The position numbers and the translations under genes were made by a program. The notes below the pieces were generated by a model. It saw nothing but the letters and a program-made list of their open reading frames with translations. It searched no databases and was not told the origin of the DNA. Below, one piece after another: positions 50,466 to 59,605 of a stretch of DNA of 64,000 bases; position 1 is the first letter of the stretch, and each line of letters opens with the position of its first letter. The stretch spans positions 33,719 to 97,718 of the forward strand of contig JAUIAP010000025.1 of the NCBI GenBank assembly GCA_030425205.1, in the 5' to 3' direction. Source of the DNA: Anaerolineae bacterium (GTDB lineage: Bacteria > Chloroflexota > Anaerolineae > Promineifilales > Promineifilaceae).

Positions 50466-52010
50466 ATGAAGATACCAGCGATGATTTTGAAGCGGCTGTA
50501 CACGACTGGCAGCTTACAGAATGCGAATGGCGGCGTACAGTTTTCCCTAAAAAATCGGCTGAGCGATGCCAAAGTGACCGCCGTTGACCATGTCAAAGTA
50601 AATGGCAATCTTGTTGCACTAGACAAATTGTGGTTAGAGGTAGACGGGCAAACGACGGCCGCTGCGGCGGTGTCGGAGCAAAATTCGGTCGATTTTCCCT
50701 TGCGGAAAATTATTAACGTAATCACCCACGATGGCCCACTCGATTTGGGCAAACACACGATTGAAATCTCTGTGCAGTCGACCCCCTTTGGACAGCTAGA
50801 AATTAAGGTTGATGATGAGGTAAGTGTATCGGCCGATCTTCCGCGCCTACCGCGCAGCGAAATTGACGATTACGGCTCAGACACAATCGAGGCACGACAA
50901 AAATTTGTCAGCGAGCAAACAGGTGCAAAACTCGATCACATCACCCAATATAGCTTTGATCCCCACATCTTAAAGGGCAATATCGAACATTTTACCGGTG
51001 TCGCTCAAATTCCTATCGGCTTCGCCGGCCCCGTAAAAGTCGAAGGTGAACACGCGCAGGGAGATTTTCTGATACCGTTGGCAACGACAGAGGGAACGCT
51101 GGTCGCCTCCTATAATCGTGGCATTAAGGTGCTAAACCAAAGCGGCGGCGTCAAATGCACGGTCATCGGCGATGCCATGCAGCGCGCGCCAGTTTTTGTC
51201 TTCAACAGCGCACGCGGCGCACGCGACTTGCGTGATTGGTGTGAGGCAAACATTGACAGCATCCGTCGTGAAGGTGAGGCGACATCGAGCGTCGCCAAGC
51301 TGCAATACATTGACTACTATCTTTCAAACAAGTTCGCATTTTTACGCTTTAACTTCTCGACAGGTGACGCCGCTGGACAAAACATGGTTGGCAAGGCGAC
51401 CAACGCCGCCTGTCACTGGATCATCGACAACTACGATGGTGTCGAGCCAATCCAACATTTTTACTTGGAATCAAACTTTGCGACCGACAAGAAGGCCTCC
51501 CAAGTCAACATGATGCGCACGAGAGGCAAGCGCGTCGTCGCGGAGGCGGTCATTAAGCGCGAGGCGCTGATCCAAAATACTCGCGTCACGCCAGAAGCGA
51601 TCCTTTATCATTCGCAAGTTGCCAACGTTGGCGCGTTTTTGTCAGGTGCAAACAACAACGGCCTGCACAGTGCAAACGGTATCACGGCGATGTTTATTGC
51701 AACAGGGCAAGATGTTGCCAATGTGGCAGAATCATCGGCCGGCGTTGTTTATGTTGAGCCGACCAAAGAGGGGGATCTCTACATCTCGATTACAATTCCC
51801 TCACTCATTGTCGCCACGTATGGTGGTGGCACAGGGCTGGCGACGCAGCGCGAATGTCTCGAAATTCTCGATTGTTATGGTAAGGGCAAGGTCTATAAAT
51901 TTGCCGAAATTGTGGCCGCCGTTGTCTTGGCTGGCGAGATTTCACTGGCTGCGGCGATCTCATCCTCTGACTGGGTTTCCAGCCACGAACAATTCGGCCG
52001 AAATCGCTAA
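50466..52010 (+). CDS. hmgR: HMG-CoA reductase (class I-like) with an extra N-terminal domain
   Basis: The 514-residue enzyme converts HMG-CoA to mevalonate with NAD(P)H. Catalytic residues of the family are visible: Glu in LATTEGTLVAS, Lys in SNFATDKKASQ, Asp in ATGQDVANVAESS, and His in DWVSSHEQFG at the end. NFATDKK and RGKRVVAEAV resemble class I enzymes. The cofactor motif is TGDAAGQNM where class I has TGDAMGMNM. The first 130 residues are a beta-rich domain I do not recognise. ATG at 50466 is chosen because GGAGAG precedes it; an in-frame start exists at 50364. No other mevalonate gene is nearby. Confidence 0.9.
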   Translation: MKIPAMILKRLYTTGSLQNANGGVQFSLKNRLSDAKVTAVDHVKVNGNLVALDKLWLEVDGQTTAAAAVSEQNSVDFPLRKIINVITHDGPLDLGKHTIEISVQSTPFGQLEIKVDDEVSVSADLPRLPRSEIDDYGSDTIEARQKFVSEQTGAKLDHITQYSFDPHILKGNIEHFTGVAQIPIGFAGPVKVEGEHAQGDFLIPLATTEGTLVASYNRGIKVLNQSGGVKCTVIGDAMQRAPVFVFNSARGARDLRDWCEANIDSIRREGEATSSVAKLQYIDYYLSNKFAFLRFNFSTGDAAGQNMVGKATNAACHWIIDNYDGVEPIQHFYLESNFATDKKASQVNMMRTRGKRVVAEAVIKREALIQNTRVTPEAILYHSQVANVGAFLSGANNNGLHSANGITAMFIATGQDVANVAESSAGVVYVEPTKEGDLYISITIPSLIVATYGGGTGLATQRECLEILDCYGKGKVYKFAEIVAAVVLAGEISLAAAISSSDWVSSHEQFGRNR

Positions 52011-52021
52011 CATAATCAGTA

Positions 52022-52069
52022 GGGAGTAGCGGAGTCCCTTACTCCCTGCTCCCTACTTCTTTCTCCCTA
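52022..52069. repeat. Heptamer array between HMGR and paaK
   Basis: On the minus strand, units like TAGGGAG and CAGGGAG begin immediately after the paaK stop codon. A short complementary arm (ACTCCCT) follows. It lies between convergent genes. Confidence 0.8.
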
Positions 52070-53389
52070 TCAAATCGATCGCCGATCCTCAACCCGCTTA
52101 ATCTTGCCCCCCTGACTACGTGGTGCCTCACCCGGCGCAAGCAGCGTCACGGTTGTGCTCAATCCCAACGCCTCCCGCAGAACATGTTTAACGTGCGTCG
52201 TCAATGCCACGGCGGCGGCATCAGTGTCAAGCGCGTCAATGCGTGCAAAAAATGCCTCCGTCACCTCTGGTCGCACTTCAATCGCATCGAGGCGATCTTC
52301 TCGCGTGACGATTAGCTGATAATGGGGAGAGAGGGCATCCAATCCGATCAGCGCAGCTTCAATTTGGCTCGGGAAGACGTTTACGCCGCGAATAACGAGC
52401 ATGTCATCGACGCGCCCCAGCACGCCGCTCATCCGAACATGGGTGCGCCCACAGATGCACGACGCATAGTTCAGCGAACAGAGGTCGCCTGTGCGATAGC
52501 GAATCAACGGCAGTGCCTGTTTCGTCAACGTGGTCAACACAAGTTCACCCACTGCGCCTTCTGGCAACACATCCCCCGTTTGCGGGTCGATAATTTCGGG
52601 CAGAAAATGATCCTCCATGATGTGCAATCCGTCTTTGGCTTCGACGCATTCGTTGGAAACACCGGGCCCGATAATCTCACTCAGACCGTAGATGTTGACT
52701 GCATCGGCGTGCAATACTGCCTCAATTTCGGTTCGCATTGCGTCCGACCAAGGTTCTGCTCCTAAGATAAACGCCCGCACCTTGAGCTGAGCAACATCGA
52801 CCCCTTCTGCAACCAATGCGTCTGCCAACGTCAATGCGTAGGAGGGCGTACACGCCATGATGTCCGTTTGGAAATCTTGTAGCAGCAACATCTGGCGCGC
52901 CGTGTTGCCGCCAGAAACGGGAATTGTCGTCAATCCCATTAACTCTGCGCCGTAGTGCATCCCCAATCCGCCTGTAAACAGCCCATACCCATAGGCGTTT
53001 TGAAACATATCGCCGGGAACCGCCCCACTGAGCGCGAAACAGCGGGCAACCACTTCTGCCCAAGTGTGTAAGTCATCTTTCGTATAGCCAACAACGGTTG
53101 GCTTGCCCGTTGTGCCTGAAGAGGCATGAACGCGCAACACCTCACGCATTGGGACAGCGAAGAGGTCGAATGGATAGTTATCCCGCAGGTCAGATTTGAC
53201 AGTAAAGGGGAGTCTTGACAGATCGCGCACGTCTTTGATATCGCTCGGCGCGATATTGTGCTTGTCAAACTGGCGTTGATAGAAGGGAACACGCCCATAA
53301 ACATAGGCTACGAGCGCGGCGAGACGTTCACTTTGCAATGCGTCCAACGCAGCGCGTTCCAGCGTTTCCAATTGTTCGTTCCAGATCAT
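52070..53389 (-). CDS. paaK: Phenylacetate-CoA ligase
   Basis: The 439-residue adenylate-forming enzyme has the complete family motifs: VHASSGTTGKPTVVGYT (P-loop, about residue 95), NIYGLSEIIGPGVS, IRYRTGDLC and GRVDDMLVIRGVNVFPSQIE, and the A10 Lys in QGGKIKRVEDRR. It activates phenylacetate or a related aryl acid to the CoA thioester. It follows a small EthD-like gene with a four-base overlap (ATGA). No paa oxygenase genes are present, so the downstream route is unknown. Confidence 0.94.
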   Translation of the reverse strand: MIWNEQLETLERAALDALQSERLAALVAYVYGRVPFYQRQFDKHNIAPSDIKDVRDLSRLPFTVKSDLRDNYPFDLFAVPMREVLRVHASSGTTGKPTVVGYTKDDLHTWAEVVARCFALSGAVPGDMFQNAYGYGLFTGGLGMHYGAELMGLTTIPVSGGNTARQMLLLQDFQTDIMACTPSYALTLADALVAEGVDVAQLKVRAFILGAEPWSDAMRTEIEAVLHADAVNIYGLSEIIGPGVSNECVEAKDGLHIMEDHFLPEIIDPQTGDVLPEGAVGELVLTTLTKQALPLIRYRTGDLCSLNYASCICGRTHVRMSGVLGRVDDMLVIRGVNVFPSQIEAALIGLDALSPHYQLIVTREDRLDAIEVRPEVTEAFFARIDALDTDAAAVALTTHVKHVLREALGLSTTVTLLAPGEAPRSQGGKIKRVEDRRSI

Positions 53390-53682
53390 GACGTCGACTC
53401 TTTGGCGATCAACAGGGTCAGTAGATCGGCCGCAAAGCGATTGGCGTCTTTGCCCGTTGCGTTCATTTCGGGACTCCGCATCGCCGTTTTAAACGTCTCT
53501 TCATCTGGAAAGATCATCTCAGCCATCAGATAGTAACTGCTACCTTGCAGCGTGCGCGTCATGCGGGTTAGTCGGATCTCTTGCAGACCGGGAATCTGTT
53601 CAACCAACTTAAGATGGTTGGCATATTCTGCTTCAAACGCTGTCATGTCAGTGGGCTGCGTGTAGAGTGCGATTAGTTTCAC
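53386..53682 (-). CDS. EthD-family small protein
   Basis: The 98-residue protein begins VKLIALYTQPTDMTAFEAEY and matches the dimeric alpha-beta barrel fold of EthD proteins in length and pattern. The start is read as GTG at 53682 because TTGGAG lies eight bases upstream; a longer frame to 53799 adds an unrelated 39 residues. EthD proteins often help degradation enzymes, sometimes with decarboxylase or lyase activity. It is translationally coupled to paaK, suggesting a linked role in aryl acid use. Confidence 0.75.
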   Translation of the reverse strand: MKLIALYTQPTDMTAFEAEYANHLKLVEQIPGLQEIRLTRMTRTLQGSSYYLMAEMIFPDEETFKTAMRSPEMNATGKDANRFAADLLTLLIAKESTS

Positions 53683-53859
53683 AAGCTTCTCCAAGTCGAT
53701 AGAAATTTCTGCAATGATAGATGAAAGAGTGAATTTTTCCCATCCAATCACATAGACAGCGTTTATAAACTTGTGAATTGTGGCGTGGAATGTGTACAAT
53801 CTAAGCGTTGGGGGATTGACGTTTCGCGTCCATCCATAGCTCCCAAAATCATAGCTTGT

Positions 53860-56793
53860 ATGAAGTTAACGCCGCAACTTCTACGCCGCTTGTTTGGCAT
53901 CCTCCTTGCTGTGCTATTGTGCAGCAGTTTTGGGTTGCCAGTCGCATTTGCCCAAGACGCGCCTGTTGATTGCCAAAACGAGGTCACATCGACTGACCAG
54001 CTCTTCAACTGCCTCACAATCGAAGAACGTATCGGACAACTTTTTCTGATTACCTTTCAGGGAAATACCGTTCTGCCACCTGAAGGGGAACAAATCTCGG
54101 CCTCCCCGATTGCCGATTTGATTCTCAATTATCACGTCGGGGGCGTGGCGCTACAACGTGAGAATGACAACATTACAGCGGTGAATGGGGGAACGGCCGA
54201 ACAGGTCGCCGCACTGATTACCGCCTTGCAGTCGCTCGCGCTTTCGCCGACAGCGCAGCCGATCCGCGTCGATGATTTCAACGATGATATTGAGCTGACA
54301 CAAGTACCACCGACCCCACGTAATCCCATTCCGCTGCTCATTGCGGCCACACAGGGGGAAGGGGGACATTTTGACAACACGATGTTGGCTGGCGTGACGG
54401 CGCAACCGAGTGAGATGGCGCTCGGCGCGACGTGGAATCCCGCGCTAGCACGTGCGGCCGGACGGACAGCAGGGCAGGATTTGGCACAATTAGGCATTAA
54501 CATGCTCTTTGGCCCGTCGATGAATGTGGTCGATTCACTCGATAACGTCGGCAATTTGGGAACGCACACCTTTGGTGGTGATCCCTATTGGGTCGGCGTG
54601 TTGGCGAAGGCGTATGTAGCAGGGTTAAAAGAGGGAAGTGCCAATCAGCTAGCTGTCATCGGGCGTGAGTTTCCCGGCTATGGGGGAAGCGATGCTGAGA
54701 TTGCAACGGTTCGCAAGTCACCTGAACAGCTTGCCGCATTTGATCTGCTGCCATTCTTTGCCGTCACGGAGCCGATCACAGATTCGATTGATGGTTTGCT
54801 GACCGCCAACATTCGTTATCAAGGGTTTGACGGCAACATTCGCAGTACAACGCCGCCTGTTTCGATTTCAATTGATGCCCAAGCGGAACTGTTTGGATTA
54901 CCACAGTTAGCTGCGTGGCGTGAGGCAGGTGGCGTGGTGGTTTCGGCCGAATTGGGCTCCCCCGCCATGCAACGGTTTTACAACGAGAGCGGTGACGAAT
55001 TTCCGCACCGTCAAATTGCCAAAGATGCATTTGCTGCGGGCAATGATCTGCTCTATGTCAGCCAGTTTGCACTCGATGGGGATGTTGAGCAACAAGTTGA
55101 TAATATCACCGACACGATCACATGGTTTGTCGAACGCTATCGCAGCGAACCGGCATTTCAGCAGCAGGTCGACAGTTCCGTTAAGCGCATTTTAGCGTTA
55201 AAGGCAAAGTTGTACGGGGTTGACTTTCCTAGCGATGCGGTCATGCCGGCGTTTGATGGTGGAAGCAGTTCGGCCGAAAATCTCGTTAACTTGCCTGCCA
55301 GTGCAATCTCCCTCATTTCACCCATTTCCACAGCTGACCTTCCTGCGCCACCTGCAATAGGCGAACGGATCGTCATTTTCACCGATGACCAGGCGGTTAC
55401 CCAATGTACTGACTGTCCCGCACAACCCCTCATCGATCAGTCTGAATTCGCGGCACGCATGATTGCACTCTATGGGCCAAATGCGGCCAATCAGATCGAT
55501 CCTGCGCTCGTCAGCAGCTTTTCAATTGACGATTTGGCCGAATTTCTCGCTTATGAGGGAGAGCCGATCTTTTTTAGCACGCCAACAGCCGTGCCAACCA
55601 ACACACCCTTGCCCGACACGACTCCCACACCGTTCGTCGCGGCCACCGCAACACCAACGGTCACGCCACCGGCCGCCTATCGAATTCAACAGGTGCTGGC
55701 CGATGCCGACTGGATCATTTTCAATCTGCTTGATGAGCGTGAGGATAGTCGCTATGAGCCAGTCCATCGCTTCCTCGCGCAACGGTCGGGCAGTGAAGAG
55801 AATCGCGTCGTTGCCTTCGCATTTGGTGCGCCAAACTATCTCGATGCAACTGAAATCTTGAAACTATCAGCCTATTATGGCGTTTTTAGCCACATTGACT
55901 CGTTTGTAAACGCCGCTGTGCAGACGTTGTTCCAAGACATTACGCCGTCGGGTCGCTCACCCGTCTCGATTCGCAGCGTCGGCTATGATCTCTTTATCGT
56001 GACACAGCCCAATCCTGCCCAGCGCATCACGCTAAACGTCGTGCAGGACAACGTCATCACCTCGCCATCGAGTGAGGAACCGATTAATCTGGAAGGGCGC
56101 GAGAGTTTATTGATTCAGACGGGCGTGATCTTGGATCGCAATGGCAATGTTGTTCCCGATGGCACGCAGGTGCAATTTGTGCAACAGGATTTCTCCCAGA
56201 GCCAGCTCAACGTCTTGGGGGCACGTGGCACGGTAAACGGGATCGCGAGCTATGTGTTCACGTTGCCAGAGGCGTTTACGGGACGTATTCGGATTCAGGC
56301 GAGTTCAGGTGATGCGCTCATTTCGGATGAAGTAAACATTGTCGGGAATCAGATATCAGTCGCCACGCCGACGCCGGAGCCGACGGAAACGCCGATGCCA
56401 ACCGAAACACCTGAGCCGACCGCAATTCCAACCCAAGAGCCAACGCAAACCCCGTCCCCAACACCGACACCCACACCTATACCTGAACCGGGCATTACTA
56501 TTTCCGTGTCTGAAGGACAGACGTTATTGAGCTTATTTGCGGGTTTGCTGATGGTGGGCTTGGTGACGGGTGGAATCGGCCGAAATATTCTCCCAACCAC
56601 GACGGCACAACTGCGCCTCTTTCTTTGGGGTATTGTCGCTGCCCTAATCGTCTACAACTACGTCTCTCTCAATCTGCCCGGCGCACAACTTTTCACCAAT
56701 CTGCCCGATGCCCCACGCAGCTTGGCAACATCTCTATTCGGCGGTGTGCTTGGCGTGTTGGCCTTCTACATTTTCTACCGTCAGACCGAATAA
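53860..56793 (+). CDS. Membrane-anchored GH3-like protein, probably inactive
   Basis: The protein of about 977 residues has a signal peptide (cut near AFAQDA), a GH3 N-terminal (NagZ-like) domain (about 45-435), a Thr/Pro linker (about 580-610), a further region, a second TPTPEPTETP linker (about 830-870) and three C-terminal membrane segments. The GH3 motifs are altered: KHFPGHG is REFPGYG (269-275) and the nucleophile motif SDDL is SAEL (about 362-365), encoded by a TCGGCCGA octamer. Beta-N-acetylglucosaminidase activity is therefore unlikely; a binding or regulatory wall role is more plausible. ATG at 53860 gives the signal peptide. Its 3' end overlaps thrC by 13 bases. Confidence 0.78.
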   Translation: MKLTPQLLRRLFGILLAVLLCSSFGLPVAFAQDAPVDCQNEVTSTDQLFNCLTIEERIGQLFLITFQGNTVLPPEGEQISASPIADLILNYHVGGVALQRENDNITAVNGGTAEQVAALITALQSLALSPTAQPIRVDDFNDDIELTQVPPTPRNPIPLLIAATQGEGGHFDNTMLAGVTAQPSEMALGATWNPALARAAGRTAGQDLAQLGINMLFGPSMNVVDSLDNVGNLGTHTFGGDPYWVGVLAKAYVAGLKEGSANQLAVIGREFPGYGGSDAEIATVRKSPEQLAAFDLLPFFAVTEPITDSIDGLLTANIRYQGFDGNIRSTTPPVSISIDAQAELFGLPQLAAWREAGGVVVSAELGSPAMQRFYNESGDEFPHRQIAKDAFAAGNDLLYVSQFALDGDVEQQVDNITDTITWFVERYRSEPAFQQQVDSSVKRILALKAKLYGVDFPSDAVMPAFDGGSSSAENLVNLPASAISLISPISTADLPAPPAIGERIVIFTDDQAVTQCTDCPAQPLIDQSEFAARMIALYGPNAANQIDPALVSSFSIDDLAEFLAYEGEPIFFSTPTAVPTNTPLPDTTPTPFVAATATPTVTPPAAYRIQQVLADADWIIFNLLDEREDSRYEPVHRFLAQRSGSEENRVVAFAFGAPNYLDATEILKLSAYYGVFSHIDSFVNAAVQTLFQDITPSGRSPVSIRSVGYDLFIVTQPNPAQRITLNVVQDNVITSPSSEEPINLEGRESLLIQTGVILDRNGNVVPDGTQVQFVQQDFSQSQLNVLGARGTVNGIASYVFTLPEAFTGRIRIQASSGDALISDEVNIVGNQISVATPTPEPTETPMPTETPEPTAIPTQEPTQTPSPTPTPTPIPEPGITISVSEGQTLLSLFAGLLMVGLVTGGIGRNILPTTTAQLRLFLWGIVAALIVYNYVSLNLPGAQLFTNLPDAPRSLATSLFGGVLGVLAFYIFYRQTE

Positions 56794-58091
56794 TGTGCAA
56801 AGTTATGCTGCAAAATCTGAACCAATGCTTCGTACTCGTTCGGTATCGTCAGCTTGCGTTTTGAGCGTTTTTGTAGAGCGGCAATTTCGGCCGAATTATC
56901 CACCTCGATGCCCGCCGCATCACGAATTTCCCCAGCAAATTTGACCGGCGCAGCCGTGGCGACTAGCACCCGTGTCATCTCGCTATCCCCCAAATCTTGC
57001 GCGACGCGCCAGCCAACAGCCGTATGTGGGTCGAGTAGGTATTTTTCGTTTTCATAGACCTCGCACAATGTTTGAATGGTCGTTGCATCATCAACTCGCG
57101 CAGCCTGCAACACGTCCCGCACCGCTTCGTAATCGTGCTCGAAAAGCTCTAACACCCGCACAAAGTTACTGGGGTTGCCGACGTCCATCGCGTTTGAGAG
57201 CGTCGCCGTCGTTTCGCGTGGCGCATATTGCGCCGTTTCGATGTAGCGTACGGCTGCGTCGTTGACGTTGGTGGCGGCGATAAAGTGATTAAACGGCAGC
57301 CCCATCTCGCGTGCAAACAGGCCACCCGTCAGGTTGCCAAAGTTGCCTGATGGGATAATAAATTGGATATCGTCATGCCCCAAGACGGCATAGACGTAAA
57401 CGTAGTAGATAATTTGGGGAATTAATCGGCCGATACTGATGCTATTCGCACTCGTCAAGTTTAATCCCGCCAGTGCTTCATCATTGAACGCTCGCTTGAC
57501 CATCGCCTGACAATCATCAAAAACCCCATCCACTTCGACAGGAATCACGTTATCCGCCACACGGGTCAACTGCTCCTCCTGCAATGCGCTAACGCGCCCC
57601 TTTGGGAACAGCACGACGACATTGATATTTGGCACATCTGAAAACCCATGCGCAATCGCGCCGCCCGTGTCGCCGCTTGTCGCCACCAGCAATGTGATTT
57701 CACGCTGCTCCTGCTGCAAAAAATGCGACATTAAGCGCGGCAAATTTTGCGCCGCAACATCTTTGAATGCGCGTGTCGGCCCATGAAAAAGCTCCAAAAT
57801 ATGCAGGTCGCCGACTTTGTGCATCGGAATGGGGAAGTTCTGCGCATCGTTGGCAATCTTGCGAATCGCCGCATCGTCGATTTCAGAGCCAAACCACTTT
57901 GCCATCACACGGTAGGCAACCTCTTTTAGCGATGCACCACGCAAATCATCGATCTCGTCAGGACTAAATTTAGGGAACGCTGTTGGAAAATAAAGTCCTC
58001 CATCTGGTGCAAGTCCTCGGAATAGGGCCTCCCGAAATGAGACGGTCGGCGCGTCGTGATTCGTACTGTAATAGTTGATCATATTTGTCAT
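56781..58091 (-). CDS. thrC: Threonine synthase
   Basis: The protein of about 436 residues converts O-phosphohomoserine to threonine with PLP. The PLP Lys is in GPTRAFKDVAAQNL; LLVATSGDTGGAIAHGF and FIIPSGNFGNLTGG are the other active-site loops. The N-terminus YYSTNHDAPTVSFREALFRGLAPDGGLYFP is standard for this family. ATG at 58091 (or 58082) is preferred; a longer open frame to 58178 runs through a repeat. It ends 13 bases inside the convergent GH3-like gene. It is not in an operon with other threonine genes here. Confidence 0.95.
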   Translation of the reverse strand: MTNMINYYSTNHDAPTVSFREALFRGLAPDGGLYFPTAFPKFSPDEIDDLRGASLKEVAYRVMAKWFGSEIDDAAIRKIANDAQNFPIPMHKVGDLHILELFHGPTRAFKDVAAQNLPRLMSHFLQQEQREITLLVATSGDTGGAIAHGFSDVPNINVVVLFPKGRVSALQEEQLTRVADNVIPVEVDGVFDDCQAMVKRAFNDEALAGLNLTSANSISIGRLIPQIIYYVYVYAVLGHDDIQFIIPSGNFGNLTGGLFAREMGLPFNHFIAATNVNDAAVRYIETAQYAPRETTATLSNAMDVGNPSNFVRVLELFEHDYEAVRDVLQAARVDDATTIQTLCEVYENEKYLLDPHTAVGWRVAQDLGDSEMTRVLVATAAPVKFAGEIRDAAGIEVDNSAEIAALQKRSKRKLTIPNEYEALVQILQHNFAHYSV

Positions 58092-58107
58092 GAGTGGCGG
58101 TTGGCTT

Positions 58108-58180
58108 ACTCTGCTCTCAAGTTGCCAACGGTTGATGAAATCCTGTTGGCAACTCTTCGGCAGGACGACTGTTGGCAACG
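58108..58180. repeat. Inverted repeat spacer upstream of thrC
   Basis: Copies of GTTGCCAAC/GTTGGCAAC lie around 58121, 58143 and 58170 in both orientations, giving alternative hairpins between the WbaP-type stop and thrC start. The repeats are not in the 7-bp register of the other arrays. Confidence 0.6.
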
Positions 58181-59605
58181 CTAATAGGCACCGCGTCGCA
58201 ATAGAATGTAGGGGATGGTTTGCAGGATGATGCGGATATCTAGGGCAAGCGACCAGTTTTCGATGTAGTAGACATCGAGCAGAACCGCTTCATCAAAGGT
58301 TAGATCGGCGCGACCGCTGACCTGCCAGAGACCGGTCAATCCGCCGCGCATGTCAAGGCGGCGATAGTGCCAATCCTCATATTTATCAACCTCATCCTGA
58401 ATGGGTGGGCGAGGACCCACAAAGCTCATCTGACCGAACGCGATGTTGAGAAATTGCGGAATTTCATCGATGCTCATGCGGCGAATAAATCGGCCGACGC
58501 GCGTCAAACGCGGATCATCCTTAATCTTAAATATCGGGCCATCCGCTTCATTGCGCTCCCATAGCTTTTCACGCATCTTGTCCGCATTCATCACCATTGA
58601 GCGGAATTTATACATCCCAAATGGCTCACCATCTTGTCCAACGCGCTTGGCACGATAGAAGACGGGCCCGCCATCATCCAGTTTGATCGCAATGGCAACA
58701 ACGGCCGAGATTAGCAGAGCGGGAATGGCAACGATGGCGACAATTGTTAAGTCGAGCAATCGCTTGAGCATGCGATTGAGTGGACTGACCTGTGTTTCAC
58801 GCACGCTGATGACAGGAATGCCGCCCATGTTGGTCATTTCGACGCGCCCCAAGCTCAGCTGCAACATATCTGGCACAATCTGGGCGCGCACGTTGTTCTC
58901 AAGGCAAACCTTTGTCATCTTCATAATGTCGTCGTGACGACCCGCCGGCATGGCGATGAAAACGGTGTGCGTATCGGGACGGGCCTTGAGCGTCTTTTCC
59001 AGATCATCCCACGTGCCGAGACGGGGAATGCGGCGTGAACCGAGACTCGATCCATCATCTAGAAAGCCGCTAGCCTTATAGCCCAAGTCTGGCCGTGCGA
59101 GCAAGGTGCGAATAACACCGCGACCCGCCTCTCCACTGCCGACGATGATCACGCGGTCTGTGCCGATCTCGCGTTGGTAGAGAGCCGCCAAGATAAAGCG
59201 ACGGATCAGGCGCGCTGTTGCCAGAAAACCACCGATAAAAATCGTTGCCCAAAACATCATCAGGCGCGAATTGGCATCAGGACGGAAGATAAACTGATAC
59301 GCCATCAATAAGACAAAGCTAGCGAGCACGGCATAGCTAATGCGATACACTTCGTCCGACCACGCTTCGCCACGTCTGCGCCGCCAGATTCCAAGTTGTG
59401 AAAAGGCAAGTATCAAGAAAACATTAAGGAGTATTTGTTGTGGAATATATTCAACGGCGCGATGTTGAAATGGTTCGTCGACAACGCGCAACCACTGCCA
59501 CTTATAGCGAACGAGAAAGGCGAGAATAAAGCCCAAATTGATGATTAATAAGTCTGTGGCGATTGTCCAGTAGCGAACACGCCGATGGGCGAATACGCTG
59601 CTCAT
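58181..59605 (-). CDS. Undecaprenyl-phosphate glycosyl-phosphotransferase (WbaP/CpsE type)
   Basis: The protein of about 474 residues starts exopolysaccharide synthesis by linking a sugar-1-phosphate to undecaprenyl phosphate. Four N-terminal membrane helices are followed by a CoA-binding-like Rossmann domain (RVIIVGSGEAGRGVIRTLL), a further helix (LDLTIVAIVAIPALLISAVV), and the catalytic domain with PVFYRAKRVGQDGEPFGMYKFRSM in parts, DEIPQFLNIAFGQMSFVGPRPP and GLTGLWQVSGR. The start ATG at 59605 overlaps the GT4 stop by four bases; a longer frame to 59656 would overlap more. It is grouped with two GT4 genes. Confidence 0.94.
   Translation of the reverse strand: MSSVFAHRRVRYWTIATDLLIINLGFILAFLVRYKWQWLRVVDEPFQHRAVEYIPQQILLNVFLILAFSQLGIWRRRRGEAWSDEVYRISYAVLASFVLLMAYQFIFRPDANSRLMMFWATIFIGGFLATARLIRRFILAALYQREIGTDRVIIVGSGEAGRGVIRTLLARPDLGYKASGFLDDGSSLGSRRIPRLGTWDDLEKTLKARPDTHTVFIAMPAGRHDDIMKMTKVCLENNVRAQIVPDMLQLSLGRVEMTNMGGIPVISVRETQVSPLNRMLKRLLDLTIVAIVAIPALLISAVVAIAIKLDDGGPVFYRAKRVGQDGEPFGMYKFRSMVMNADKMREKLWERNEADGPIFKIKDDPRLTRVGRFIRRMSIDEIPQFLNIAFGQMSFVGPRPPIQDEVDKYEDWHYRRLDMRGGLTGLWQVSGRADLTFDEAVLLDVYYIENWSLALDIRIILQTIPYILLRRGAY

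Noticed and set aside
53683..53799. Longer N-terminus for the EthD-like protein
   Set aside because: The extra 39 residues do not fit the family, and a good ribosome site precedes the internal GTG.
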